Shown: positions 25,355 to 33,340 of the stretch, in pieces
Layout of the letters: every line of letters begins with the position of its first letter
How positions within the stretch are numbered: the first letter of the stretch is position 1
Assembly (NCBI GenBank): GCA_000508965.1
Contig: BAHV02000012.1
Location: 1-64,000, forward strand
Length of the DNA: 64,000 nt
Direction: 5' to 3'
DNA from: Dielma sp000508965
GTDB taxonomy: Bacteria > Bacillota_I > Bacilli_A > Erysipelotrichales > Erysipelotrichaceae
The notes under the pieces: model-generated
Seen by the model: only the letters and a program-made list of their open reading frames with translations
Databases searched by the model: none
What the model was told of the DNA's origin: nothing
Position numbers and translations under genes: made by a program

Positions 25355-25381
25355 TATCCTTAAATAAGTGAGGTGTCAGAA

Positions 25382-26116
25382 ATGAAAAAAGCGGTGCTTT
25401 GTTCGTTCTTCTTTTTATTGCTTCTTGCCTTATTTCTGCCGCAATCTGTTCAGGCAAATTCTGCGGAACCGCCGGGCTTGCTCATCGTCGTAGAAAATGC
25501 GCCTGAAGACATGCGGCTGGCACTCCGATTTGATGAGCATGAAATCATTGAACTGAGAGCTGAAAGAAAGGCATGGGAGACGTATTATCGTTATTACTAT
25601 CATTTATCTGAGGCACGGCATGAGGTTGACTTCACCGAAGCCAAACTAATTGTAAGCAGCGCGGAAATAAATTTCAGCTGTGACTTGCCCGCGGCAACGT
25701 TTATGACGTATAACAATTTGCTTCGATTGAATCTAAAAACACAGACGGTCGAAATCGGTCTTTCACCGTTCCGCGCACCGCTCCTGGTTAGCCTGCGGGT
25801 AAGCTTGACTTTAATCATTGAGGGTATTGTCTTCTTCCTGTTTGGTTACCGTCAGAAAAAGAGCTGGCAAGTCTTTTTGATTACCAACTTACTTACTCAG
25901 GGGTTTGTGAATATCGTTTTAAGCAATTCGATAACGGGTACATATGTAATTTTTGGTTATCTTATTTTGGAAATGCTTGTCGTGTTATTTGAACTGGTTC
26001 CGTATATGGCATTTATTGACGAACATAAAAAAATCAGAAATTTTTTCACATGTCTCTTTGCCAACGCAGCCAGTCTTGTTTTAGGGGCGTGGGTCATCAT
26101 CCATTTACCAATATAA
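25382..26116 (+). CDS. Exported/membrane protein of unknown function
   Basis: A 244-residue protein. A signal peptide (KKAVLCSFFFLLLLALFLP...VQA) is followed by an outside domain of about 110 residues, rich in charged residues, then four membrane segments (about 137-157, 163-182, 190-212, 222-242). I do not recognise the family, though the plan resembles unassigned Firmicute membrane proteins. GAGGTG precedes ATG 25382 by six bases. It stands alone with its own promoter and a two-way terminator. Confidence 0.7.
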   Translation: MKKAVLCSFFFLLLLALFLPQSVQANSAEPPGLLIVVENAPEDMRLALRFDEHEIIELRAERKAWETYYRYYYHLSEARHEVDFTEAKLIVSSAEINFSCDLPAATFMTYNNLLRLNLKTQTVEIGLSPFRAPLLVSLRVSLTLIIEGIVFFLFGYRQKKSWQVFLITNLLTQGFVNIVLSNSITGTYVIFGYLILEMLVVLFELVPYMAFIDEHKKIRNFFTCLFANAASLVLGAWVIIHLPI

Positions 26117-26155
26117 AAGACGCAGCTTCTGATTATTCAGAAAACCGCGTCTTTT
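26115..26155. terminator. Two-way terminator between convergent genes
   Basis: AAAAGACGC (26115-26123) pairs with GCGTCTTTT (26147-26155), with a nested TTCTGA/TCAGAA hairpin in between. A and T runs on the two sides fit termination in both directions. Confidence 0.8.
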
Positions 26156-26159
26156 CTTG

Positions 26160-26813
26160 TTACAGGTAGTAAACAATGGCAATGAAATGCACGATTGATG
26201 CTAAATTAATAAATAGATGCCAAATTACATGATAATATTTCTTTTTTTGATGAGAATAAAAATAGACACCGATTGAGTAAAAGACACCGCCTAAGACTAT
26301 AAAGAAGATAAACTGCCAAGCTGCTTTCGCGATAATCGTAGGCAGGAAGAAAACGGCGATCCACCCCATGATCAGATAAATAGCTAAAGAGAGCTTGCTG
26401 AATTCACGCTTACCGAATATTTTATATAGAATGCCGCCAATAACGATTGACCATTCAATGATCAGAATCAGCACACTCTGCCAGCCTTGTATCATCGTTA
26501 TCGCAATGGGTGTATAAGAGCCTGCAATCGCGATATAAATACAGCTGTGATCAAGAATTCTGAAGACTAGCTTGTTTGTCGATTCAAAGGGTGTTGAATG
26601 ATAAAGCGCGGAGATCAGAAACATTAAAAAAATTGATATGACAAAGACGGATACGCCAAATGCCTGCATTGCGCCGCCTTTAATATAACCCAAGATTGCG
26701 GCATAGGGCAGGGCAAACAGAAACAGCAGCGCCATGATGCTATGGGTGAGCGTATTGCCGACTTCTTCGCTGAAACTGAGCCTTGTCATGTTTCTCATTG
26801 AATTCAAAGACAT
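26160..26813 (-). CDS. Hemolysin III family (PAQR) membrane protein
   Basis: A 217-residue protein with seven hydrophobic segments and the family motifs EEVGNTLTHSIMAL near the start, SALYHSTPF, LDHSCIYIAIAGSYTPI and a late VIWHLFINLASIVHFIAI. The His/Asp/Ser set suggests a metal site as in PAQR proteins; despite the name, hemolysis is not established for most members. I chose ATG 26813 because AGAGGTGAT lies just upstream, dropping a 28-residue non-conserved extension. Confidence 0.9.
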   Translation of the reverse strand: MSLNSMRNMTRLSFSEEVGNTLTHSIMALLFLFALPYAAILGYIKGGAMQAFGVSVFVISIFLMFLISALYHSTPFESTNKLVFRILDHSCIYIAIAGSYTPIAITMIQGWQSVLILIIEWSIVIGGILYKIFGKREFSKLSLAIYLIMGWIAVFFLPTIIAKAAWQFIFFIVLGGVFYSIGVYFYSHQKKKYYHVIWHLFINLASIVHFIAIVYYL

Positions 26814-26834
26814 GGTTATCACCTCTAGGCACTT

Positions 26835-26863
26835 AGTGTAGCACGCTTTAGAATTTAATTCAA
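26835..26863 (-). promoter_or_regulatory. Promoter of the hemolysin III gene
   Basis: On the - strand TTGAAT (26863-26858), 17 bases, TACACT (26840-26835) preceded by TGC. It is divergent from the smc promoter. Confidence 0.65.
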
Positions 26864-26878
26864 TTCTTGTCTTTGTTA

Positions 26879-26887
26879 TGCTATAAT
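26879..26887 (+). promoter_or_regulatory. Extended -10 promoter of smc
   Basis: TGC-TATAAT (26879-26887). The -35 region (TTCAAT at 26859) is poor. The AAAGGAGG ribosome binding site follows at 26909. Confidence 0.6.
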
Positions 26888-26922
26888 GGTATGGCATAAG
26901 TTAGCTTGTAAAGGAGGAAATC

Positions 26923-29859
26923 ATGTTCCTTAAACGTATAGAACTGCAGGGTTTTAAATCCTTTGCCGATAAAACAATCATTACCTTTGATTCTGATGTA
27001 ATCGGTATTGTAGGACCTAATGGCTGCGGTAAAAGCAATATCAACGACGCGATTCGCTGGGTGTTGGGTGAACAGTCCGTGAAAAGTCTGCGCGGCACTT
27101 CAATGAGTGATGTTATCTTTTCGGGTTCAGATACCCGCAAAGCTGTAAATATGGCCGAAGTTACCTTGGTATTTGATAATACACAACATTTTCTGCATGT
27201 TGACTATGAAGAGGTAGAAATCACAAGACGGCTGCATCGTTCAACCGGAGAAGGGGAATATTTCCTGAACCGCACACCGTGCCGGCTTAAGGATATTCAA
27301 AATCTGATCATGGATACCGGTTTGGGCCGTGACTCATTGTCTATTATATCGCAAGGCACCATTTCCAGTTTTGCGGAATCAAAACCGGAAGATCGCCGCG
27401 GTCTATTTGAAGAAGCTGCCGGTGTCGCAAAGTATAAAAAACGTAAAATCGAGTCATTGGGAAAACTGAGCCGCACTCAGGAGAATCTTGATCGCTTAGA
27501 AGATATTATCATGGAGCTTGAACGTCAGGTGACACCGTTGAAGCGTCAGGCGAAAAAAGCTGAGACTTATTTGGAAAAAAAGCAGGAATTGGAAGCTATT
27601 GAAATCAGTGTACTTGTCGATGAAATTGAGCATCTGAATGAGCAGATCGAAGAGGGAAAGAAAAAGGCATTTGATTTACAGAGTAAGAAGGCGCTGCATG
27701 AAACGACGATTGCGGTCAGTGAGAGCAAGAATCTTGAGCTGAAGCAGGAAATGTCACAGCTTGACCATGAGGTGAATCAGCTTCAGGATGAATTTATGAA
27801 AATTATGGGTGAAATTCAGTCATTGGATGCCCGTAAAACAGAAATTGATGAAAAACGCAAATATGCCATGGCTTCGGCTAATGCCGAAATCAGGGCTAAA
27901 GAATTAAAGGCGATGATTGATGAAGCACAGTATGAGTATAATGACCGCAGCTCACGTCTGAATGAGTTAAATGTAGATTTAAAGCTGAATCAGGAGAAGG
28001 TGGATAAGCTAAGCAATGATGCGGCCCAATGCAATGTGATGCTGAATGAACAGAACGCTTATCTGAACAGTCTGTTAAATCGCCGCTCGGTACTTGAGAA
28101 TCTGGTGAAGCAGCCGTTTAATCATCAGCAGGGCGTAAAGGCAATCTTAGAGGTAAAGGATTCATTAAATGGTGTTTTAGGCGTTGTTTCACAGATATTA
28201 AAACCGCATGACAATTATGAAAATGCTGTCAGCAATGCGATTGGCGGTGCTTTGTATCATATTGTCACCGAGGATGAAATCAGTGCTCGTCATGCCATTA
28301 CTTATCTGAAAAAGAACGCGTCAGGCAGGGCAACCTTTTTGCCAATCACCGTATTGAAAAAACGCAGCATCTTCAAGGAGCATGAGATCATTGCTAAAAA
28401 CAGTGTCGGCTATCTTGGCACTGCCAATGAATTTGTGGACTGCGATGCGGCTTTTGAGGTGGTACGTGACTCACTGATGGGCAATGTGTTAGTCTGCGAT
28501 AATCTGATCAATGCGAATGAGCTTGCCCGCATTCTGCACTTTAATTATAAAATCGTAACGCTTGACGGCGATGTAGTCCATAAGGGCGGCAGTATGAGCG
28601 GCGGTAAGGCGAGAGATTCCTATTCACCGATGTCACTGCAGAAAGAACTGGATCTAATCCATGAAAAAATTGCAAATCAGCAGGTCAAGGTTGATAAGCT
28701 GAGAGATGATTGTTCATCGCTGGCTTCAAGAGGTGAAGCCTTACAGGCAGCCTTGGTTCAGCTGAAAATTGATATTGCGCAGCTGCAGCCGGTTGTGGAT
28801 GCGAAGAAAGCGAAGACGGATCGTCTGAAGGCAGAGTATGAGGAATTAAAGCCGGGTGAGCTAAATGATGATGAAGCGGTGAGCGAGGATACTTTAGTTG
28901 CCCAGTTAAGCGGTGCGTATTCTAAACGTGATGCAATCACCTCACAGCTGAAAATTAAACGTGAACGGCGGGCAAAGGCCGGAGCGGAGGTTGAACGCAA
29001 TGATGTTTCAATCCGTAATCTGCGCCGTGAATGCAATGCGCTGCTTGCTGATGAGCGTGAATATGAATTAAGCCGAGTTAAGGCAGAAACAATGCTTCAG
29101 AACGCTTTAAATCGTTTAAGCAGTGATTATGAAATGACTTTCGAATATGCACAGACGCAAAAAATGGATACCGATATTGCGGAAGCCAGAAAACGGGTAC
29201 AGGTGCTGCGCCAGGAAATCAGTGCTTTAGGCAATGTCAATCTGGAAGCGCCGACTCAGTATGAAGAAGTCAGCGGCCGTTTTGAATTCCTGACAAAGCA
29301 AAAGGGTGATTTGCTTGCCGCCAAGGACAAGATTCTTGAGGCCATTGATGAAATGGATCAGGTGATGATCAAGCAGTTTAAGGAAATGTTTGATAAGATC
29401 AACGCGGAGTTAAACGATGTGTTCAGAACATTGTTTGGCGGCGGCCGTGCCTCACTGGTGCTTGTTGATCCAAATGACATCCTGAATACGGGTATTGATA
29501 TTGATGTTCAGCCGCCGGGCAAGAATGTTCAAAACATCAAGCTGTTCTCCGGCGGTGAAAAGAGCTTGATCGCCATTTGTGTTCTCTTTGCTATATTAAA
29601 GGCAAGAACAATGCCGCTTTGTATTTTCGATGAGGTTGAGGCAGCATTGGATCAGGCCAATGTTGAGCGATTTGCCAAGTATATCTCCCATTTCCGCGGC
29701 GGCAGTCAGTTTATCGTTGTGACTCACCGGCCAGGTACGATGGCACAGTGCGACGCACTTTATGGTGTGACGATGAAACAAAACGGCGTCAGCTCACTGC
29801 TGAAGGTGCAGCTGCAGGAAGCTATGCAATATGTAGATAAGAAAGAGGTGAATGCCTAA
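26923..29859 (+). CDS. smc: Chromosome partition protein SMC
   Basis: A 978-residue SMC. Walker A GPNGCGKS is at 31-38, the hinge lies at about 405-560, the ABC signature LFSGGEK is near 876, and Walker B with the catalytic Glu (FDEVEAALD) is at 902-910. Two coiled-coil arms join these parts. It folds and separates daughter chromosomes together with ScpAB. It is about 200 residues shorter than Bacillus SMC, so its arms are shorter. rnc and acpP, which precede smc in Bacillus, are absent. The stop overlaps the ftsY start. Confidence 0.97.
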   Translation: MFLKRIELQGFKSFADKTIITFDSDVIGIVGPNGCGKSNINDAIRWVLGEQSVKSLRGTSMSDVIFSGSDTRKAVNMAEVTLVFDNTQHFLHVDYEEVEITRRLHRSTGEGEYFLNRTPCRLKDIQNLIMDTGLGRDSLSIISQGTISSFAESKPEDRRGLFEEAAGVAKYKKRKIESLGKLSRTQENLDRLEDIIMELERQVTPLKRQAKKAETYLEKKQELEAIEISVLVDEIEHLNEQIEEGKKKAFDLQSKKALHETTIAVSESKNLELKQEMSQLDHEVNQLQDEFMKIMGEIQSLDARKTEIDEKRKYAMASANAEIRAKELKAMIDEAQYEYNDRSSRLNELNVDLKLNQEKVDKLSNDAAQCNVMLNEQNAYLNSLLNRRSVLENLVKQPFNHQQGVKAILEVKDSLNGVLGVVSQILKPHDNYENAVSNAIGGALYHIVTEDEISARHAITYLKKNASGRATFLPITVLKKRSIFKEHEIIAKNSVGYLGTANEFVDCDAAFEVVRDSLMGNVLVCDNLINANELARILHFNYKIVTLDGDVVHKGGSMSGGKARDSYSPMSLQKELDLIHEKIANQQVKVDKLRDDCSSLASRGEALQAALVQLKIDIAQLQPVVDAKKAKTDRLKAEYEELKPGELNDDEAVSEDTLVAQLSGAYSKRDAITSQLKIKRERRAKAGAEVERNDVSIRNLRRECNALLADEREYELSRVKAETMLQNALNRLSSDYEMTFEYAQTQKMDTDIAEARKRVQVLRQEISALGNVNLEAPTQYEEVSGRFEFLTKQKGDLLAAKDKILEAIDEMDQVMIKQFKEMFDKINAELNDVFRTLFGGGRASLVLVDPNDILNTGIDIDVQPPGKNVQNIKLFSGGEKSLIAICVLFAILKARTMPLCIFDEVEAALDQANVERFAKYISHFRGGSQFIVVTHRPGTMAQCDALYGVTMKQNGVSSLLKVQLQEAMQYVDKKEVNA

Positions 29860-30830
29860 TGGGTATCTTTTCTAAATTAAAACAGGCATTTTCAGGTAAA
29901 CAGGACAGTGATCGTTATTTAAGCGGCCTTGATAAGTCAAGAAAGTCTTTTTCGGAGAAAATCCGCCGCTTATCTTTGAATTTCACAGGTGTCAATGAAG
30001 AATTTCTTGAGGATCTGATGGTGATTCTCTTGGAAGCGGACATCGGTATTCACACTGCTCAAAAAATAGTCGATGCTGTTGAGAATACGGCCATGGACCG
30101 CAAACTGAAAAGTTTTGATGAGATCGTTGAATGCCTGATTGAAGAAATGGCAGAAATGTATAATGCCAAGGAAGACCGTGAATTTGTGTTTAATGATCAG
30201 GGACCAACAGTAATCTTAATGGTAGGCGTTAACGGCAGCGGCAAGACGACGACAACTGCCAAGCTTTCAAAGCTGTTTCTTGATCAGGGCAAAACGGTGG
30301 CCGTTGCGGCGGCGGATACTTTCCGTGCCGGTGCTATTGATCAGCTGGCAGTTTGGGCTGAGCGTTTAAATATTCACTGCATCAAAGGACGTGAAAACGG
30401 TGATCCGAGCGCGGCTTTAGTCGATGGCTGCCGTTATGCGGCTGAAAACAATATTGATGTGCTGATTGGTGATACTGCCGGCCGCCTGCAGAATAAGACG
30501 AATCTGATGAATGAGCTTTCTAAAATGCACCGTGTAGTTGAACGTGAAATCCCCGGTGCACCTCATGAGGTGTGGCTGGTACTGGATGCGACTACTGGTC
30601 AAAATGGTATCTCACAGGCTGAATTATTTACTGAAGCATGCAACGTAACCGGTATTATTCTGACAAAATTAGATGGTACGGCTAAGGGCGGCATCGTGAT
30701 CGCTATCCGTGATCGTCTGGGCCTGCCGGTAAAATATATCGGTTTGGGTGAAAAATTAGATGATTTGAGACCGTTTGACTTAGACGCTTATTTATATAGT
30801 CTGTGTGAAGGACTGGCGGGTAATGAATAA
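29859..30830 (+). CDS. ftsY: Signal recognition particle receptor FtsY
   Basis: A 323-residue SRP GTPase with P-loop GVNGSGKTTT (from residue 123), DTFRAGAIDQL, DTAGRLQNK and TKLDGTAKGG. The N-terminal part is short and basic without the long acidic A domain of E. coli. It receives the Ffh-ribosome complex at the membrane. It overlaps smc by one base and ylxM by eight. Confidence 0.97.
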   Translation: MGIFSKLKQAFSGKQDSDRYLSGLDKSRKSFSEKIRRLSLNFTGVNEEFLEDLMVILLEADIGIHTAQKIVDAVENTAMDRKLKSFDEIVECLIEEMAEMYNAKEDREFVFNDQGPTVILMVGVNGSGKTTTTAKLSKLFLDQGKTVAVAAADTFRAGAIDQLAVWAERLNIHCIKGRENGDPSAALVDGCRYAAENNIDVLIGDTAGRLQNKTNLMNELSKMHRVVEREIPGAPHEVWLVLDATTGQNGISQAELFTEACNVTGIILTKLDGTAKGGIVIAIRDRLGLPVKYIGLGEKLDDLRPFDLDAYLYSLCEGLAGNE

Positions 30831-31137
30831 TAAAACTGAGAAAATGAATGAATATCTTGATTGGTATGAGGATTTGCTGACTGAAAAGCAGAAAGAAATC
30901 TGTACACAGTATTATCGCGAGGATTTTTCATTGGCAGAAATCAGTGAAAATTTCGATGTTTCACGCAGCGCTATTTTGGATACGCTGAGACGCAGTGAGA
31001 AAATCATGGAAGAATATGAAGAAAAGTTACAGCTTGTGCAAAAATTTCATGCACGATCAGAAATTTATGATAAAATAAAATCGTTTGGTAATAAAGAAAT
31101 TAATCAATATGTCATGTTATTAGAAGAAAATGAGTAA
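30823..31137 (+). CDS. ylxM: SRP-associated helix-turn-helix protein YlxM
   Basis: A 104-residue protein. The sequence YEDLLTEKQKEICTQYYREDFSLAEIS..FDVSRSAILDTLRRSEK is the YlxM/UPF0122 signature with a sigma-region-4-like helix-turn-helix. In other Gram-positives it is cotranscribed with ffh or ftsY and stimulates SRP. I chose ATG 30823, overlapping the end of ftsY; ATG 30844 is an alternative. Confidence 0.9.
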   Translation: MNNKTEKMNEYLDWYEDLLTEKQKEICTQYYREDFSLAEISENFDVSRSAILDTLRRSEKIMEEYEEKLQLVQKFHARSEIYDKIKSFGNKEINQYVMLLEENE

Positions 31138-31149
31138 CGGAGGTAAATT

Positions 31150-32346
31150 ATGACAAAAATTATTTCAGTAAATGCGGGCAGTTCAAGCTTGAAATTTCAG
31201 CTTTTTGAAATGCCGTCAGAAGAAGTGCTGACTTCAGGTATCGCGGAGCGTATCGGTCTTGAAGAGGGGATTTTCACAATCAAATATAATGGTGAAAAAC
31301 ATACACAGAATTTACCGATCAAGGATCATAAGGTAGCGGTAGATTTACTGCTTAAAGCTCTTGTGGAACATAAGATCGTTGAAAATCTTGAAGAAATTAA
31401 GGGTGCGGGTCACCGTATCGTACAAGGCGGCAGCTATTTTGATTCAAGTGCGGTTGTGGATGAGGATGTCGTGAATAAGGTAGAAGAACTTTCTGATTTA
31501 GCTCCATTGCATAATCCGGCTCATTTGATTGGATATCGTGCATTCAAAGAAGCTTTGCCGCAGATTGGTCATGTTTTTGTTTTTGATACTGCCTTCCATC
31601 AGACAATGACACCGGAAAGCTATTTATTCCCAGTTCCAATGGAATGGTATGAAAACTACAAGGTTCGCCGCTATGGTGCTCACGGTACAAGTCATCAGTA
31701 TGTATCTCAGCGCTGTGCTGAATTGATGGGCAAAGATGTTAAGAATCTTAAAATTATCACTTGTCATTTAGGCAACGGTGCTTCAATTACAGCCGTTGAC
31801 GGCGGTAAATGTATCAATACTTCTATGGGCTTAACGCCACTTGGCGGTATCATGATGGGTACCCGCTGCGGTGATATTGACCCGGCTATTGTACCTTTTG
31901 TAATGAAAAAGACTGGCATGACACCAGATGAAATGGATACTGCTTTGAATAAGAAGTCAGGTATGTTAGGTATTTCAGGTATTTCCAGTGATGCCCGTGA
32001 TATTGAAAATGCGGTTGCGGAGGGCAATGAACGTGCCATCTTAACTCAGCAGCTTTATGTTAACCGTGCGATTAATGTTATCGGTGGTTATTACTTCCAA
32101 TTAGGCGGCTGTGATGCAATCGTATTTACAGCAGGTCTTGGTGAAAATGACTGCAACCTGCGTCATCAGATCTGTGAAAAGCTTGAAAAAGCTATGAATC
32201 TGAAAATGAATTATGAATTAAATGATAAAACACGCGGTAAGGAAGTCTGTGTTTCTGCCGATGATTCTAAGGTACAGGTTTGGGTTGTACCTACAAATGA
32301 AGAATTGGTTATTGCCAGAGATACATACAGCCTTTTAGGTTTCTAA
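31150..32346 (+). CDS. ackA: Acetate kinase
   Basis: A 398-residue acetate kinase of normal length: VNAGSSSLKFQLF at the start, GHRIVQGG, HNPAHL, FDTAFHQTM, RRYGAHGTSH, CHLGNGASITAVDGG and the late FTAGLGEN. It forms ATP from acetyl phosphate in fermentation. No pta is nearby. CGGAGG lies upstream, and nrnA starts two bases after its stop. Confidence 0.98.
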   Translation: MTKIISVNAGSSSLKFQLFEMPSEEVLTSGIAERIGLEEGIFTIKYNGEKHTQNLPIKDHKVAVDLLLKALVEHKIVENLEEIKGAGHRIVQGGSYFDSSAVVDEDVVNKVEELSDLAPLHNPAHLIGYRAFKEALPQIGHVFVFDTAFHQTMTPESYLFPVPMEWYENYKVRRYGAHGTSHQYVSQRCAELMGKDVKNLKIITCHLGNGASITAVDGGKCINTSMGLTPLGGIMMGTRCGDIDPAIVPFVMKKTGMTPDEMDTALNKKSGMLGISGISSDARDIENAVAEGNERAILTQQLYVNRAINVIGGYYFQLGGCDAIVFTAGLGENDCNLRHQICEKLEKAMNLKMNYELNDKTRGKEVCVSADDSKVQVWVVPTNEELVIARDTYSLLGF

Positions 32347-32347
32347 A

Positions 32348-33286
32348 ATGGCTAAGGATTTCTTTGAAATCATTGAACAATATGATACCCTAGCGCTTTT
32401 CCGTCATGTTTTTCCTGATGGCGATGCGCTGGGTTCTCAATTCGGCCTTAAGCTTTGGCTTGAAGAAACCTATCCTGATAAGTGCATAGTCGCTTTAGGG
32501 GATAATGAAAATGCGGATTCAGCCTTTCCGGTCAGTGATGTGATCAGCGATGAAGCACTGAAGAATGCCTGTGCGATCATTCTTGACACAGCCAATGTCG
32601 AGCGCATCGATGATCAGCGGTATAAGCTTTGCGATACGGTGATTAAAATTGATCATCATCCGGTGGTTGAATGCTACGGTGATCTGAATCTTGTGGAAGA
32701 GCGTGCCTGCTCGACCTGTGAAGTATTGACGAAACTGCTGATGGGCGTAAAGAATACGTGCTCCAAAGCGGCGGCGAGTTATCTGTACTGCGGCTTGCTG
32801 ACGGATTCACAGAAGTTTTCGATACCGAGTGTCAGTGCGCAGACGATGGCCTGTGCTGCCTGGCTTAGTGCTCAGGGTGTTGACATTTCTGCTTTGAATC
32901 ATCAGATGTTTGCAACGGATCTGAAATCATTCAGATTTGAAGCTTATTTGAAGAATACATGCACCATCATTGATGATCAGCTGATCTATAAAATCGTTGA
33001 ACAAGAAGAATATGAGCGTTTTGGTCTCAGCTTTGTGGAGGCTAAAGATAAAGTGAATGCGTTTGCCGGTATCAGCGGCATTGAAGTATGGGCATTATTT
33101 ACCCGCAATCCTAATGAGGAGGGCCATTTATATAATGGTTCGCTGCGTTCCTATCGCAAAAGCGTCAATGATATCGCAAATGAATATCACGGCGGCGGTC
33201 ATAAGCTGGCCAGTGGTGTTAAGAAGCTTGAGCGCTTGGATATTGATGAGCTGCTGTCACGCTTAATGAAACGAATTGCAGAATAA
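32348..33286 (+). CDS. nrnA: Bifunctional oligoribonuclease/pAp phosphatase NrnA (DHH family)
   Basis: A 312-residue DHH-DHHA1 protein: FRHVFPDGDALGSQFGLK near residue 18, KIDHHP near 99, LYCGLLTDSQKFS near 143, and the C-terminal GGGHKLASG. It degrades very short RNAs (and in relatives pAp or cyclic-dinucleotide products such as pGpG/pApA). Its place just before dnaE is conserved in Bacillus. Confidence 0.9.
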   Translation: MAKDFFEIIEQYDTLALFRHVFPDGDALGSQFGLKLWLEETYPDKCIVALGDNENADSAFPVSDVISDEALKNACAIILDTANVERIDDQRYKLCDTVIKIDHHPVVECYGDLNLVEERACSTCEVLTKLLMGVKNTCSKAAASYLYCGLLTDSQKFSIPSVSAQTMACAAWLSAQGVDISALNHQMFATDLKSFRFEAYLKNTCTIIDDQLIYKIVEQEEYERFGLSFVEAKDKVNAFAGISGIEVWALFTRNPNEEGHLYNGSLRSYRKSVNDIANEYHGGGHKLASGVKKLERLDIDELLSRLMKRIAE

Positions 33287-33305
33287 GCAGGCGATGCCTG
33301 CTTTT
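33287..33305 (+). terminator. nrnA terminator
   Basis: GCAGGC/GCCTGC with a GAT loop (33287-33301), followed by TTTT. Confidence 0.7.
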
Positions 33306-33306
33306 A

Positions 33307-33315
33307 TGTTATAAT
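33307..33315 (+). promoter_or_regulatory. Extended -10 promoter of dnaE
   Basis: TGT-TATAAT (33307-33315) directly follows the terminator; the -35 position falls inside the terminator stem and is not consensus. Confidence 0.6.
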
Positions 33316-33340
33316 AGAAGTAAAGAAAGGGGATGTTATC

